Origin: Prorocentrum cordatum
Lineage: Eukaryota > Sar > Dinophyceae > Prorocentrales > Prorocentraceae
Direction of reading: 5' to 3'
DNA: 64,000 bases
Assembly: GCA_963575745.1 (NCBI GenBank)
Contig: CAUYUJ010014191.1
Coordinates: forward strand, 319,385-383,384
The position numbers were made by a program, and so were the translations under genes. Under the pieces are notes generated by a model. The model saw only the letters and a program-made list of their open reading frames with translations, was not told the origin of the DNA and did not search any database. The first letter of the stretch is position 1. Each line of letters starts with the position of its first letter. This document shows positions 55,732-64,000 of this stretch, piece after piece.

Positions 55732-55760
55732 GTGCGTGTGTGTGTGTATACACATTGAAG
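55697..55760. repeat. (TA)n and (TG)n microsatellite
   Basis: TA units then TG units begin seven bases after the hairpin. Confidence 0.95.
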
Positions 55761-55862
55761 ATGGTGCTGCTGTGCTCGTAGAGTTGGACTTTCCCCGATC
55801 TCACTCGGACCTGTTCGAACACTGGAGCCAGGCTTCATAACATTAACAGACTAGATCCGGCT

Positions 55863-56479
55863 GGAGGGCCCCAAGAACAGAGGCTCCATTGGTTGGGGGT
55901 GCCGGGGCGTGGTGGGGGCGGGCTGGGGGGAGCATGGTGGGGGGTGTCGGTCGGTCTTTGGGCGAGAAATGGTGGGTGGGGGGTCCAACAACCAGAGGCT
56001 CCATGTGTTGGGGGTGCCGGGGCGTGGTGGAAGCGCGGTGGGGGGCATGGTGGGGGGCGTCGGTCGGTTGTAAGCGAGAAATACTGGGGTGGGGGGGGGT
56101 CCCAAGAACAGAAGCTCCATGCGGGTTGGGGGTGCCGGGGCGTGGTGGGAGCGCGGTGGAGGGCATGGTGGGGGGTGTCGATCAGTTTTGAGCGAGAAAT
56201 GCTGGGGCGGGGGGTCCCAAGAACAGAGGCTCCATTGGTTGGGGGTGCCGGGGCGTGGTGGAAGCGCGGGCTGGGGGGAGCATGGTGGGGGGCGTCGGTC
56301 GGTTTTAAGCAGTGGGGTGGGGGGTTTCAAAAACCTTGGCTCCATGGGTTGGGGGTATCGGAGCGTGGTGGGAGCGCGGTGGGAAGCATGGTGGAGGGTG
56401 TCGGTCGCTCTGGCCGAGAAATGGCGGGGTGGGGGATCCCAAGAACAGAGGCTCCATGGGGTGGGGGTGCCGGAGCGTG
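55863..56479 (+). repeat. ~115-bp minisatellite, six units, cut by the gap
   Basis: Unit landmarks CAGAGGCTCCAT, GGTTGGGGGTGCCGGGGCGT and GAGAAATG recur with starts near 55875, 55992, 56107, 56222, 56332 and 56442. The array runs straight into the assembly gap, so its true length is unknown. Confidence 0.9.
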
Positions 56480-56579
56480 NNNNNNNNNNNNNNNNNNNNN
56501 NNNNNNNNNNNNNNNNNNNNNNNNNNNNNNNNNNNNNNNNNNNNNNNNNNNNNNNNNNNNNNNNNNNNNNNNNNNNNNN
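56480..56579. other. Assembly gap (100 N)
   Basis: Exactly 100 N, which is usually a placeholder for a gap of unknown size. It lies between a minisatellite and a GA tract. Confidence 1.
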
Positions 56580-56629
<50 letters not shown>

Positions 56630-56663
56630 AGAGAGAGAGAGAGAGGAGAGAGAGAGGAGAGAG

Positions 56664-56715
<52 letters not shown>
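56580..56715. repeat. (GA)n microsatellite
   Basis: GA dinucleotides with GGAGA/GAAGA interruptions on the right side of the gap. Confidence 0.95.
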
Positions 56716-56720
<5 letters not shown>

Positions 56721-56721
56721 A

Positions 56722-56903
56722 GGAGAAGCCCATGCTCTGCTGCTGCTGCCAGCTGCTGCTATTGCTGCTGCTTTGCCTTTTCCAGCTTCTCCTGCTGCTG
56801 CTGTTGCTGCTGCCCCCTCCTCCTGAAAGCCGCTGCCCCTGCTGCTGCTGCTCGTGCTGCTGCTGCTCCTCCTCCGACTCCTCCTCCCGAGGATGCTCTT
56901 CGA

Positions 56904-56935
<32 letters not shown>

Positions 56936-57240
56936 ACGCTAGCTCCTCCTCCTCATCCTCCTGCTTCTCTCGCTGCTGCTGCTGCTGTTGCTGCTCCTCC
57001 TCCTCAGCCTCCCTCTGTTGAGGCTGCCCCCCAATGCTGCTGCTTCTGCTGCTGCTGCTAGTGGTGCTGCGGCTGCTGCTTCTCCTCTTCTTGGTTCTCC
57101 CGCTTCTTCTCCTGCTGCTGCTGCTCGTTCCCCCCTGCTGAGGCTGCTCCTCAACGTTGTTGCTGCATGTGCTGCTGCTGCTGCTGCTGCTCGTTTTGGC
57201 GTTTCTGCTGCTCCTCCTCCCCCCCCTCCTCCTGCTCCGC
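56722..57240. repeat. CTG/CTC-rich leader block, copy 1
   Basis: CTGCTGCTG and CTCCTC runs with unique words such as CCTGAAAGCCGCTGCCCCTG and GAGGCTGCCCCCCAATGCTG. The block is homologous over its whole length to 59805-60345. The minus strand would read Ser/Gln-rich protein, but all frames are open and I do not call a gene. Confidence 0.8.
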
Positions 57241-57639
57241 TTTTGCGTTAGCTCATGATAAAAAGATATTCCTGTGAATGTGTATCTGCTCCACCCCATC
57301 CTCGTGAGAGCTCCCGTTTGATCCTCGCATTGCTTGCGACGTCAGTTTGACCTTCTGCAGTCTGACCAGCTCCTTACGCTGCCCCGAGGTCATCTCCACC
57401 CTCAGCGTCGCTCCCGCCCTCAGCTTTCTCATGGTCGCCCCCTGCTCTGAGGTTATCTTCATCCTCAGCTTCGCTCCCTCCTCGCGCCGCTCACCCCTGC
57501 TTGCTTCCTCTACTGCGTGCTCTTTGTCAGCCCCGCCCTCGCCCTCGCAGCCGCCATCGTCGTCGCCTATCGCAGCCTCTTCGGCTCGAGCGCGCCTCTT
57601 TTCTTGGCGGCCGCCATCGCGCGCATCGCGCGCGTCATC
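57241..57639. other. Unassigned sequence upstream of the first ASGA-motif gene
   Basis: Contains two diverged units of the type GAGGTCATCTCCACCCTCAG. The plus frame of the downstream gene is already open from 57517 and would add a hydrophobic N-terminus. A minus-strand frame (57753-57253) is also open. I cannot choose between them. Confidence 0.35.
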
Positions 57640-59160
57640 ATGGGGGAGCGTCGACGCAGCTCGCAAGCGGCTGCCTCTGGGGCCGAGGACGGTTGCGACG
57701 AGGCGGTGGTGGGGGACCTGGCCAGCCGCGTGCTGCGGTGGAAGAGTGAGCACCTAGCAAGAGATTACGTTGGGCGGCCGCTCCGCATTTTTAGCGCTGC
57801 GTCAGCGGCGCTGAGTTGGGACGTGACAGGAGTGGTTTACCCGCACATGAGGGACGGCGAGTTCCTCGGCGACGTGGTCTCGATTCCCATGTCTGCGCGA
57901 GTTCCTCCGCTCGTCGAGCCAGTTGGCCAAGAGCCCAAGTTGCATGTCTATGACGCCGGCCCTCTGGCCGCTGCCTCTGGCGCGACGACGCAGCACGCCG
58001 TGGGCGTGGACCGGACGTGGGCGTTGGCAAGTGAGCATCCTCTCGCGGCGACGCTCCTGATCCATCGCAGGGGGAAGGGGGGGCGCAAGAGTGTGCGGGA
58101 TAGTCGAGGCCGCGCAAACGATGGCTACCAGAGCCCGTGCACCCTTTCAGTCAGTTTGGCAGGGAGTGGACAGGTCTTTTACATGGGCCTTACCACGAAG
58201 GGCATCCACAAGGACATGTTCGGTCTTTGGTGGGAGCCGAAAGGTTTAGACTGGACTGACACGCACGTCAGGGCTGCGCGGCAGGTCTTCTTCGACGTCT
58301 GCGAGCTGGATGCGCAGAGCGTCTTTCCCATGCACGAGGGTGAGTCGCGGACAAGCGGCGATCCCAAAGCTGGCTCTGGCGCGCTCGCGGGATCAGCCGG
58401 CGAGGAGCCTACGGATGCGAAGCGCAAGAAGATTGGACCTACGTATCCAGTCGACTTGGCGACAGAATCCGACGGCTCTTCGGAGCAGAGCCATTCCGAC
58501 TCCGACAGCGGCAGCAGCTCTGGGGGCAAAACGGACCGCGGAGGCTCTGACAGGGAAGACGTTGCCTCTGGCGCGGAGCGTGGCGCTGCGTCCGGCGCAG
58601 TGCGCGGTGCTCCCTCTGGCGCAATGCCTGCTGCCGCCTGTGGCGCTGTTTCTCCTGTTGCCTCTGGCGCAACGCGGAATGTTAAGTGGGCGCAGGCTCA
58701 TTTTATGGATTACCGAGGTTGGCCAAAGGAAGCAGTAGCTTGGCTGTGCAGTGGAAGCCTCGCTAGGAGCAGGCGACGTCGCGTCTCCAGGCTCATCGCC
58801 CTCCTGCACGGCGAATGCCTTCCCATTCCGAACCCTTCAAATATCATCAACGGCATAAAGCACTTCAGCGACGAGGTCGAGTGCCAGGGCGAGCGGTGGG
58901 ACATTGCGAAGGCTTTCAGGTCGCAGAAGATGCATTATTTGAAATTTTCCAGGGAGGAATTCGGGAACGTTTCTCTCGCGGAGGAATGTTCGTTTACTCA
59001 CGCCTGGCCACATTTGAAACCTGCCTCTGGCGGTGGTCCGCTCGTCCAGCGCTTGCCGCGGGATTTGCCCACGTGGCAGCTGCTTCGCGTTAATTGGCCC
59101 ATCGCGACCGTTCCTGACTTCTTGAAGCACTCGTTCAACAAGCACGACGGGGGGGTCTGA
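57640..59160 (+). CDS. Unrecognised protein with ASGA repeats, copy 1
   Basis: I chose the ATG at 57640 (MGERRRSSQAAASGAEDG). The frame is open further upstream, but only to a GTG. The product is about 506 residues. A first half has folded character, including LASRVLRWKSEHLARDYVGR, GVDRTWALASEHPLAATLLI and FYMGLTTKGIHKDMFGLWWE, then VFFDVCELDAQSVFPM. A Ser/Asp/Gly-rich low-complexity middle carries several Ala-Ser-Gly-Ala motifs, and a second folded part follows (VKWAQAHFMDYRGWPKEAVA, AECSFTHAWPHLKP-like). No family recognised. The segment around GLWW and VFFD has a diverged partner near 60850-61080. The TGA at 59158 is followed by a further open frame. Confidence 0.6.
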   Translation: MGERRRSSQAAASGAEDGCDEAVVGDLASRVLRWKSEHLARDYVGRPLRIFSAASAALSWDVTGVVYPHMRDGEFLGDVVSIPMSARVPPLVEPVGQEPKLHVYDAGPLAAASGATTQHAVGVDRTWALASEHPLAATLLIHRRGKGGRKSVRDSRGRANDGYQSPCTLSVSLAGSGQVFYMGLTTKGIHKDMFGLWWEPKGLDWTDTHVRAARQVFFDVCELDAQSVFPMHEGESRTSGDPKAGSGALAGSAGEEPTDAKRKKIGPTYPVDLATESDGSSEQSHSDSDSGSSSGGKTDRGGSDREDVASGAERGAASGAVRGAPSGAMPAAACGAVSPVASGATRNVKWAQAHFMDYRGWPKEAVAWLCSGSLARSRRRRVSRLIALLHGECLPIPNPSNIINGIKHFSDEVECQGERWDIAKAFRSQKMHYLKFSREEFGNVSLAEECSFTHAWPHLKPASGGGPLVQRLPRDLPTWQLLRVNWPIATVPDFLKHSFNKHDGGV

Positions 59161-59610
59161 GTTCTCCAGGTCTTCGGCTGGAAGCATCTGGACTCTCGCG
59201 ATGTTCTTCATCCGAGACTCTGGCATTCCCAGTTCGCAAGGACCGAGGTGACGCGGAGGTGGCTGTACAATCCGAAGTCCGACGGCTGGCTCACGTGGCA
59301 AGAGGCTGCGTGGGTTTTGGACACAGATGGTGGCCAGGCGACGCTGCTCCGTCGGGCCCGCCTGCCTCGGCCTCCTTGGAGATCCGCTGCCCCTGGCGCT
59401 CGGCCTCCTTGGAGACGTGAGTTCGATGTTGAGTTCCGAGTTGGTCAAGTCGTCACGCTCGACCGCTTGTTCTACATGGGCGCAGCGTTCTGCCCTGCTT
59501 TTGACATGTACAAGCGTTACATGGATCTGCCGATCCTTGTCCACAAGCACAAGCACAAGTCGAAGTTCGTTTGTGACTCCGCGGCCAGGAAATACATCAG
59601 AAAGGAGTGA
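59161..59610 (+). CDS. In-frame continuation of the ASGA protein after TGA
   Basis: Same frame as the preceding gene, open for 149 codons to TGA at 59610. VLQVFGWKHLDSRDVLHPRL, TRRWLYNPKSDGWLTWQEAA and GQVVTLDRLFYMGAAFCPAF look like genuine protein. It is either the second half of one gene broken by a stop, or a separate exon. The stop lies just after a run of seven G, where an indel error is also possible. Confidence 0.5.
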   Translation, partial: VLQVFGWKHLDSRDVLHPRLWHSQFARTEVTRRWLYNPKSDGWLTWQEAAWVLDTDGGQATLLRRARLPRPPWRSAAPGARPPWRREFDVEFRVGQVVTLDRLFYMGAAFCPAFDMYKRYMDLPILVHKHKHKSKFVCDSAARKYIRKE

Positions 59611-59804
59611 GCGGGAGCGCGGCCGCTTCCAGCTGCCTCTGGCGTTGTTCCCCTTTCACACAGCAATGGTTTGCAGGCTGCCTCTGGCGCTGATATCCTT
59701 TCACACAGCAAAGGCTTGCAGGCTGCCTCTGGCGCATCCTTCCTTTGGCGCACGGCCCCCCCGGCTAGGGCCCCGCACGAGGTGCTCTGGACTGAAAAAA
59801 AAAC
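59611..59804 (+). repeat. ~45-bp tandem repeat carrying the CTGCCTCTGGCGC oligomer
   Basis: Three units with TTTCACACAGCAAAGG and TTGCAGGCTGCCTCTGGCGC at about 59634, 59678 and 59723. Confidence 0.8.
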
Positions 59805-60345
59805 AGGCTCGTGCTCTGCTGCTGCTGCCAGCTGCTGCTACTGCTGCTGCTCCGCCTCCTTTAGCTTCTCCTGCTGCTGCTGCTGCTGTTGCTGCTGCTC
59901 CACCTCCTCCTGAGAACCGCTGCCCCTGCTGCTGCTGCTCGTGCTGCTGCTGCTGCTCCTCCTCCAACTCCCCCTCCCGAGGCTGCTCCTCAATGCTGCT
60001 GCTGCTGTTACTGCTGCTGCTGCTAGTGCTGCTGCACCTCCTCCTCCCCCTCATCCTCCTGCTTCTCCCGCTGCTGCTGCTGCTGTTGCTCTTCCTCCTC
60101 GGCCTCCCTCTGTTGAGGCTGCCCCCCAATGCTGCTGCTTCTGCTGCTGATGCTGCTTGTGGTGCTGCGGCTGCTGCTTATCCTCTTCTTGCTTCTCCCG
60201 CTTCTTCTACTGCTGCTACTGCTGCTCGTTCCCTCCTGCTGAGGCTGATCCTCAATGTTGCTGCTGCTTGTGCTGCTGCTGCTCGTTTTGGTGCTTCTGC
60301 TGCTCCTCCTCCTCCTGCTCCTCCCGCATGTCCGTCGCATTTGCA
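59805..60345. repeat. CTG/CTC-rich leader block, copy 2
   Basis: Direct repeat of 56722-57240, keeping most of its unique words (GAACCGCTGCCCCTGCTG, GAGGCTGCCCCCCAATGCTG). Confidence 0.8.
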
Positions 60346-60382
60346 GGCTCGAGCCGGGAAGACGCGCTCGCGGGGCTTTTGC

Positions 60383-62390
60383 CATGATGAGTCACCGCGG
60401 CGGCCAGCAGCAGAACACTGCCTCTGGCGCGTTGGACCGAGTGGTCGGTGGCCGAGTCCTGGAGGACCTGGCGGGCTGGACATCCCATCCGAGCTGTTGG
60501 CGGGGTTACTTTCACACAGGCTCCTCGGCCAGGGCCGAGCGGCCAGAGTCCGTGGTGCGCGTGCACCAATATCGACCGTGACAGGGTTGTCCAAGAATGG
60601 TGGCTTCCGCTGTTCCTCGTGCCTACTGCAGAGGTGCCCCGAGCGCCTGGAAGCACCAATGGCAAGGCGGCGTTGCCCTAGTACTCCGCTGCCTCTGGCG
60701 CGGCTGGGGGGCCATTGACGCACATGCACTGCACGAACATCCACGGGATCCGGGCTTTGGCCGTCGCCCACCCCATGGTCATTACGTCGCGAAAATACAA
60801 ATCAGAGAAATAACGCGACCCATCTGAGTTTGATCAGTTCGGTCGCGCGGTCAAATACCACCAGAGCCCATTTGAGCTGATCCTGTCGGTGTCGGCCCGC
60901 GTGGAGATGGTCATCGGGTGCTCCGTGAACGATGCCGCCCAAAAGGTGACTGAACACACTTCTGGGCTGCTCGGTTTGTGGTGGAGACCTGCTCCTAAAA
61001 AGAAGCTCTCGATGGGGGCAAGACGACGCGGCGCTGTCAGTCTTTTTCGACTTGGTCGAAGCCGCCCAACGCGTGCCCGACATGTACGCCGTGGAGTATA
61101 ACGCTCTCTCTGGCGTCTCCGCTGCCTCTGGCGCGTCCGCTGCCTCTGGCGCGTCCGCCGTTCCTGCTGCTGCAGCTGCTGCGGTCGCTGCTCCTGCGCC
61201 AGCTCCTGCGCCACGACCGCCGCCTGCTCCTGCGCCGCGACCGGCGCCTGCTCCTGCGCCAGCTTCTGCGCCGGCCAGCGCGAGCGGCGGCGGCCGCGCC
61301 GCTACTCCAGCAGGGCCAGTCGCGCCGCGGCCTGCGCCGCTGGAGTGGCCGCCGCAGGCGGCGCCAAAGGATAATGCGAAGGAGACGCCGCTTCTTCCGC
61401 TGCATGAGAAGGCGGCGCCGCCGCCTGCCACGACTTCAAAGAAGAACAGCACCGCTGCCTCTGGCGCGCGTGGAAAAAAAAACACGCGCTGTTTTGGTTA
61501 CGCATGCATGGGCGAGGGCCAGCACGCCGCCGCCGCCGCCGCCGGCCGCCAGCTGGCCAGCAGATTCGGCGACGACGTGGGCTCAGTTGCGGCCGCCGCC
61601 GCCACGTCATCCTCCCCGAGACGTGCCAGACCCGCCGCCGCCAGGGCTGTTTCCCTGACTCCCGCGCCTGCTCCTGCCGCCGCGCCGCTCCTGCCTGCCT
61701 CTGGCGGCCGTGCGATCGCGGCGCCTCCGCCTGCCTTGGCCAGTGCGATCGCGGCGCCCCCACCCGCTGCAACAGGGGGCGCGCGTCCGCCTGCTCCAGC
61801 TCCTGAGCTGGGCAGCTCGTCTACCGACGAGGGCGTCGACGGCGACGCAGGCCAGGAGCCCGCCACGACGCGACGGGAGAGACAACTCGAGCCCTCCGAA
61901 GAGCGGCGGATCAGGATGCGTTCCAGAAGTCCAGAAGCATGCGGGGACCGACCGAGCAGGATGTTGCTTCCTGTAACTCATCAGAGGACGAGCAGGAGGA
62001 TGCTGCCTCTGGCGCACCCGAGTATGCTGTCTCTGGCGCAACAGAGGAAGTGAGCCTGACGACTCGTCTCTCTGAGAGGAACTCAGACGATTGCCCGACG
62101 AACGCAAGGCCGAGCTTCGCAGCGTCGTCCGAACGTGTGCCAGGCAGCAGCACTTCGTCGACAACAAGGAGCGCTGGGAAAACGACGCCCAAGCTCGCGT
62201 CCGAGATTGGCAAATGCCGCAGTTCGAGGACAGAAACGCCTGGCGCATGCAGAGAACTTTATCCAGCTGCCTGCGGCAAGTCTCGCCGCCGTGCCCGCCC
62301 AGCACTCTGGGTGGCGCCCCTCGGAGTGCCGCGCAGAAGGCCGTCGCGTGCGACGCCTCTCGTTCTTGGCCCGCCTCGGGGGTTTCTTAA
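60383..62390 (+). pseudogene. ASGA-motif gene, copy 2 (fragmented)
   Basis: Open segments in changing frames follow the second leader block. They are MSHRGGQQQNTASGALDRVV (60383), then FDQFGRAVKYHQSPFELILS leading to SGLLGLWWRPAPKKK (about 60830-61000), and VFFDLVEAAQRVPDMYAVEY (about 61040). The last two match the GLWW and VFFD segments of copy 1. A 61052-62053 frame is Ala/Pro-rich with many ASGA motifs and CFGYACMGEGQHAAAAA. Another frame continues with AASGAPEYAVSGATEEV and RLPDERKAELRSVVRTCARQ to about 62390. No family recognised. Frameshifts or introns separate the parts. Confidence 0.45.
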
Positions 62391-62610
62391 GGGTCTCTCG
62401 GGGCCCTCTTGGGCTTCTCTTGGGGCCCCCCTGGGCACTCTTGGGGCTGTCTTGGCCCGTCGTGGGGCCCTCTTGGCGCTCCTTGGGCTCCTTTTGGGGT
62501 CTCGTTGCGGCCATGTGGGGCCGTCTTAGGGCCTCTCGGGGCCCTATTGGGGCCGTCTCGGGGCCCTCTTAGGCCGTCTCGCGACATTACTGGGGCTTTC
62601 TTGGAGCGGG
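62391..62610 (-). repeat. CCCAAGACGG family, antisense copy
   Basis: GGGGCCGTCTTAGGGCCTCT-type units. Confidence 0.65.
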
Positions 62611-62987
62611 AGGGCTTCGAGATCGACGAACATTTGATTTAGGCGTCGGGGTGTGGGGCGGCGCGCGCAAATGGACGCGGGTCGGCGGGGCGGGGTGGCT
62701 TTGCAAGTATAGAGATGCCACGCAGAGCAGCGCCCGGCAGTTTAGCGCGCCTCAACTTGCCAGGGGGCACGGTGGCGGATCTTCCCCCAGCCCCGGTCGC
62801 GACGCGGGGGGGGGGGGGGGGGGCGGTGGGGGGGGGGGAGGGGCGGGAAGGGGCGTGGACGGGGGCGGGGAGGAGGCCGAGGAGGGAGATGGGGGACGGA
62901 GGCGCTGGTCTAGGTCCTCCTCCCCTTTCCCCTGCTGCAGCAGCTGCTGCTGCTGCTGCTCCTGCTGCCGCCGCCGCTGCCGCTGCC

Positions 62988-63018
<31 letters not shown>

Positions 63019-63084
63019 CTGCTGCTGTTGATGCTGCAGGTCATGCTGCAGCCCGGGTTTAGGTTCTATGGCCGGTCCAATTAG
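62611..63084. other. Unassigned sequence with G-runs and a CTG tract
   Basis: 62805-62845 has long G homopolymers on the plus strand. 62935-63055 is a (CTG/CTGCCG)n tract, the third CTG block of this end of the window. Nothing else is recognised. Confidence 0.5.
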
Positions 63085-64000
63085 TGGAGTATGTTCGTGG
63101 AGCGCGATCCAGACTCCGACTGTGAGAAGCCGCTGACCATCCTGGTGTCGGGGACTGAGTGACTCGCGTTCTCCTTCATGGGCTCGGGTGCAAAAGCGCC
63201 CCACGACGACCCCCTCGCCCTCCTGACCTGGTGCTTGACCATCTATCGCAACAAGCCAGTCGTTGTCATCCGCGAGATCACCGAGCTGCTCCCCGAGGGC
63301 ATGCTGGAGTACTTCTTCAAGGACATGTGCCTTCTGCCATCTCTCTCACTCTCTCGTTCTCAGTCTCATTCATTATCCACTCCTCCTCGCCCCCTCTTCG
63401 CAGGACTGGGGGCGGCTCGGCAGGTGCGCCGTCGTCGTGTTCAGGCTTTCGCCGTGGGCGTTCGGTCTGCCGATGCGACGGGCCAGGAAGTGCGCGGCCA
63501 TGGTGCGGACAGATCTTCGAGCGGTTGGGATCGCCAGAAGAGTTCGAGGCGTTGTACAGCAAGAAGGTCGCGATGGAGGCCAAGGATCTTCTCTGCGCCC
63601 CAGACGCGCAGCTGCAGGCTGAGCGGTCGAGGTATGAGTGCACGAAGTTGCGTGCGCAAGGGCCAGATCTGTCGCGCGCATGAGCATGTCAAGGACGCTG
63701 GCGACATCAATGGCCAGAGCAGCGTCGTGGCATATACCAACCAATAACTTGGATGTTGTTGCCCTGGCGTTTTCGCGTCGCCGTTGCTGCGCGGTTCGGC
63801 CCTGCGCCGCAGCGGCCTGGATCGGACGGCGATCGCCGCGGAGCTTCTCGTCTTGCAGGGCTTTCCAGCGTTCTCTTGTCTCTGCGAAGACCAGTTTGAT
63901 TGTCTATGGCCGAGCCTCTTGAAAATGAGCGCGAGCACCACTTGGCGACGTCAAGAGGCTAGCCAGCCCAGCAATGCACATTCAATGCCCAGGCGCGGCG
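63085..64000 (+). pseudogene. C5 cytosine DNA methyltransferase, broken, runs off the window
   Basis: In order come LTILVSGTE, stop (TGA 63160-63162), LAFSFMGSG. This aligns with the SGTPC.AFS.G motif IV, the TGA falling on the catalytic Cys codon. Then NKPVVVIREITELLPEG (motif-VI-like, Glu kept), a probable intron, and VFRLSPWAFGLPMRRARK (motif-VIII-like). After a further frame change near 63500, FERLGSPEEFEALYSKKVAM follows. Near 63800-63867 SALRRSGLDRTAIAAELLVL leads to QGFP, the conserved box before the last motif. The enzyme would methylate cytosine in DNA. This copy lacks its nucleophile and has at least one frameshift. The start and the 3' end are uncertain. Confidence 0.72.
63322..63403 (+). 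other. Probable 82-nt intron with GA...AG ends
   Basis: Removing it joins EYFFK to DWGRLGRC and restores the methyltransferase frame. It has a long pyrimidine stretch before CGCAG. The pentamer AGGAC occurs at both junctions, so the exact cut within it cannot be fixed. GA 5' ends are reported for dinoflagellate introns. Confidence 0.6.

Noticed and set aside
57253-57753. Minus-strand gene with KITSEQG-type repeats
   Set aside because: Possible but not supported. It overlaps the plus-strand gene, which has better protein character, and contains a simple duplicated unit.
63160-63162. Selenocysteine recoding as the preferred explanation for the TGA
   Set aside because: The same gene has another frame break near 63500, so a pseudogene is more likely. 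Kept only as a testable alternative.

Overview
The window looks like nuclear DNA of a dinoflagellate. This is an inference, not a species identification. It rests on GC-rich, extremely repeat-dense DNA, few intact genes, cytosine-methyltransferase-like reading frames in or near retroelements, a probable 82-nt intron with a non-canonical GA...AG boundary, and long mosaics of microsatellites and minisatellites. A run of exactly 100 N (56480-56579) marks an assembly gap. I see no rRNA, tRNA or CRISPR array.

Layout. From 1 to 13.5 kb there are no convincing genes. This part is built from reused modules: GAC, GAT, TGG and GGA microsatellites, a ~300-bp CG-rich unit, a composite module containing TGGTGCAA and CCCACCCACCC motifs, a ~100-bp minisatellite and a degenerate CCCAAGACGG family. 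From 13.5 to 30.9 kb lie two nested retrotransposons. The outer one, on the minus strand, encodes gag-like, reverse transcriptase, RNase H and tyrosine-recombinase-like segments, and its short repeats are arranged A1-ORFs-B1-A2-B2. That split-direct-repeat order is known from DIRS/Ngaro/PAT-type elements. A plus-strand Ty1/copia-like element of about 10 kb, with 174- and 178-bp LTRs and a 4-bp target duplication, sits inside A2. It carries an extra methyltransferase-like domain and a C2H2 zinc finger. Both elements are broken by frameshifts.

A ~10-kb segment is present twice in tandem (28165-38152 and 38153-48023). It begins inside the outer element's pol region and carries gag, A1 and a series of satellites. 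The copies differ mainly in microsatellite length. From 48.0 to 50.3 kb is a decayed LINE-like reverse transcriptase. From 50.3 to 56.7 kb are GC-rich repeats, a 1.5-kb foldback structure, a hairpin-ended retroposon-like repeat and a ~115-bp minisatellite that runs into the gap.

From 56.7 to 62.4 kb a CTG-rich leader plus an unrecognised protein gene occurs twice in tandem. This region is studded with a short oligomer (CTGCCTCTGGCGC) that often encodes an ASGA peptide. The right end (63.09-64 kb) holds a broken C5 cytosine methyltransferase with one probable intron and a TGA exactly where the catalytic cysteine codon is expected.

The window is best read as a retroelement and satellite landscape. 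The most interesting parts are the nested YR/copia pair, the two methyltransferase-related reading frames, the foldback, and the oligomer-marked gene pair.
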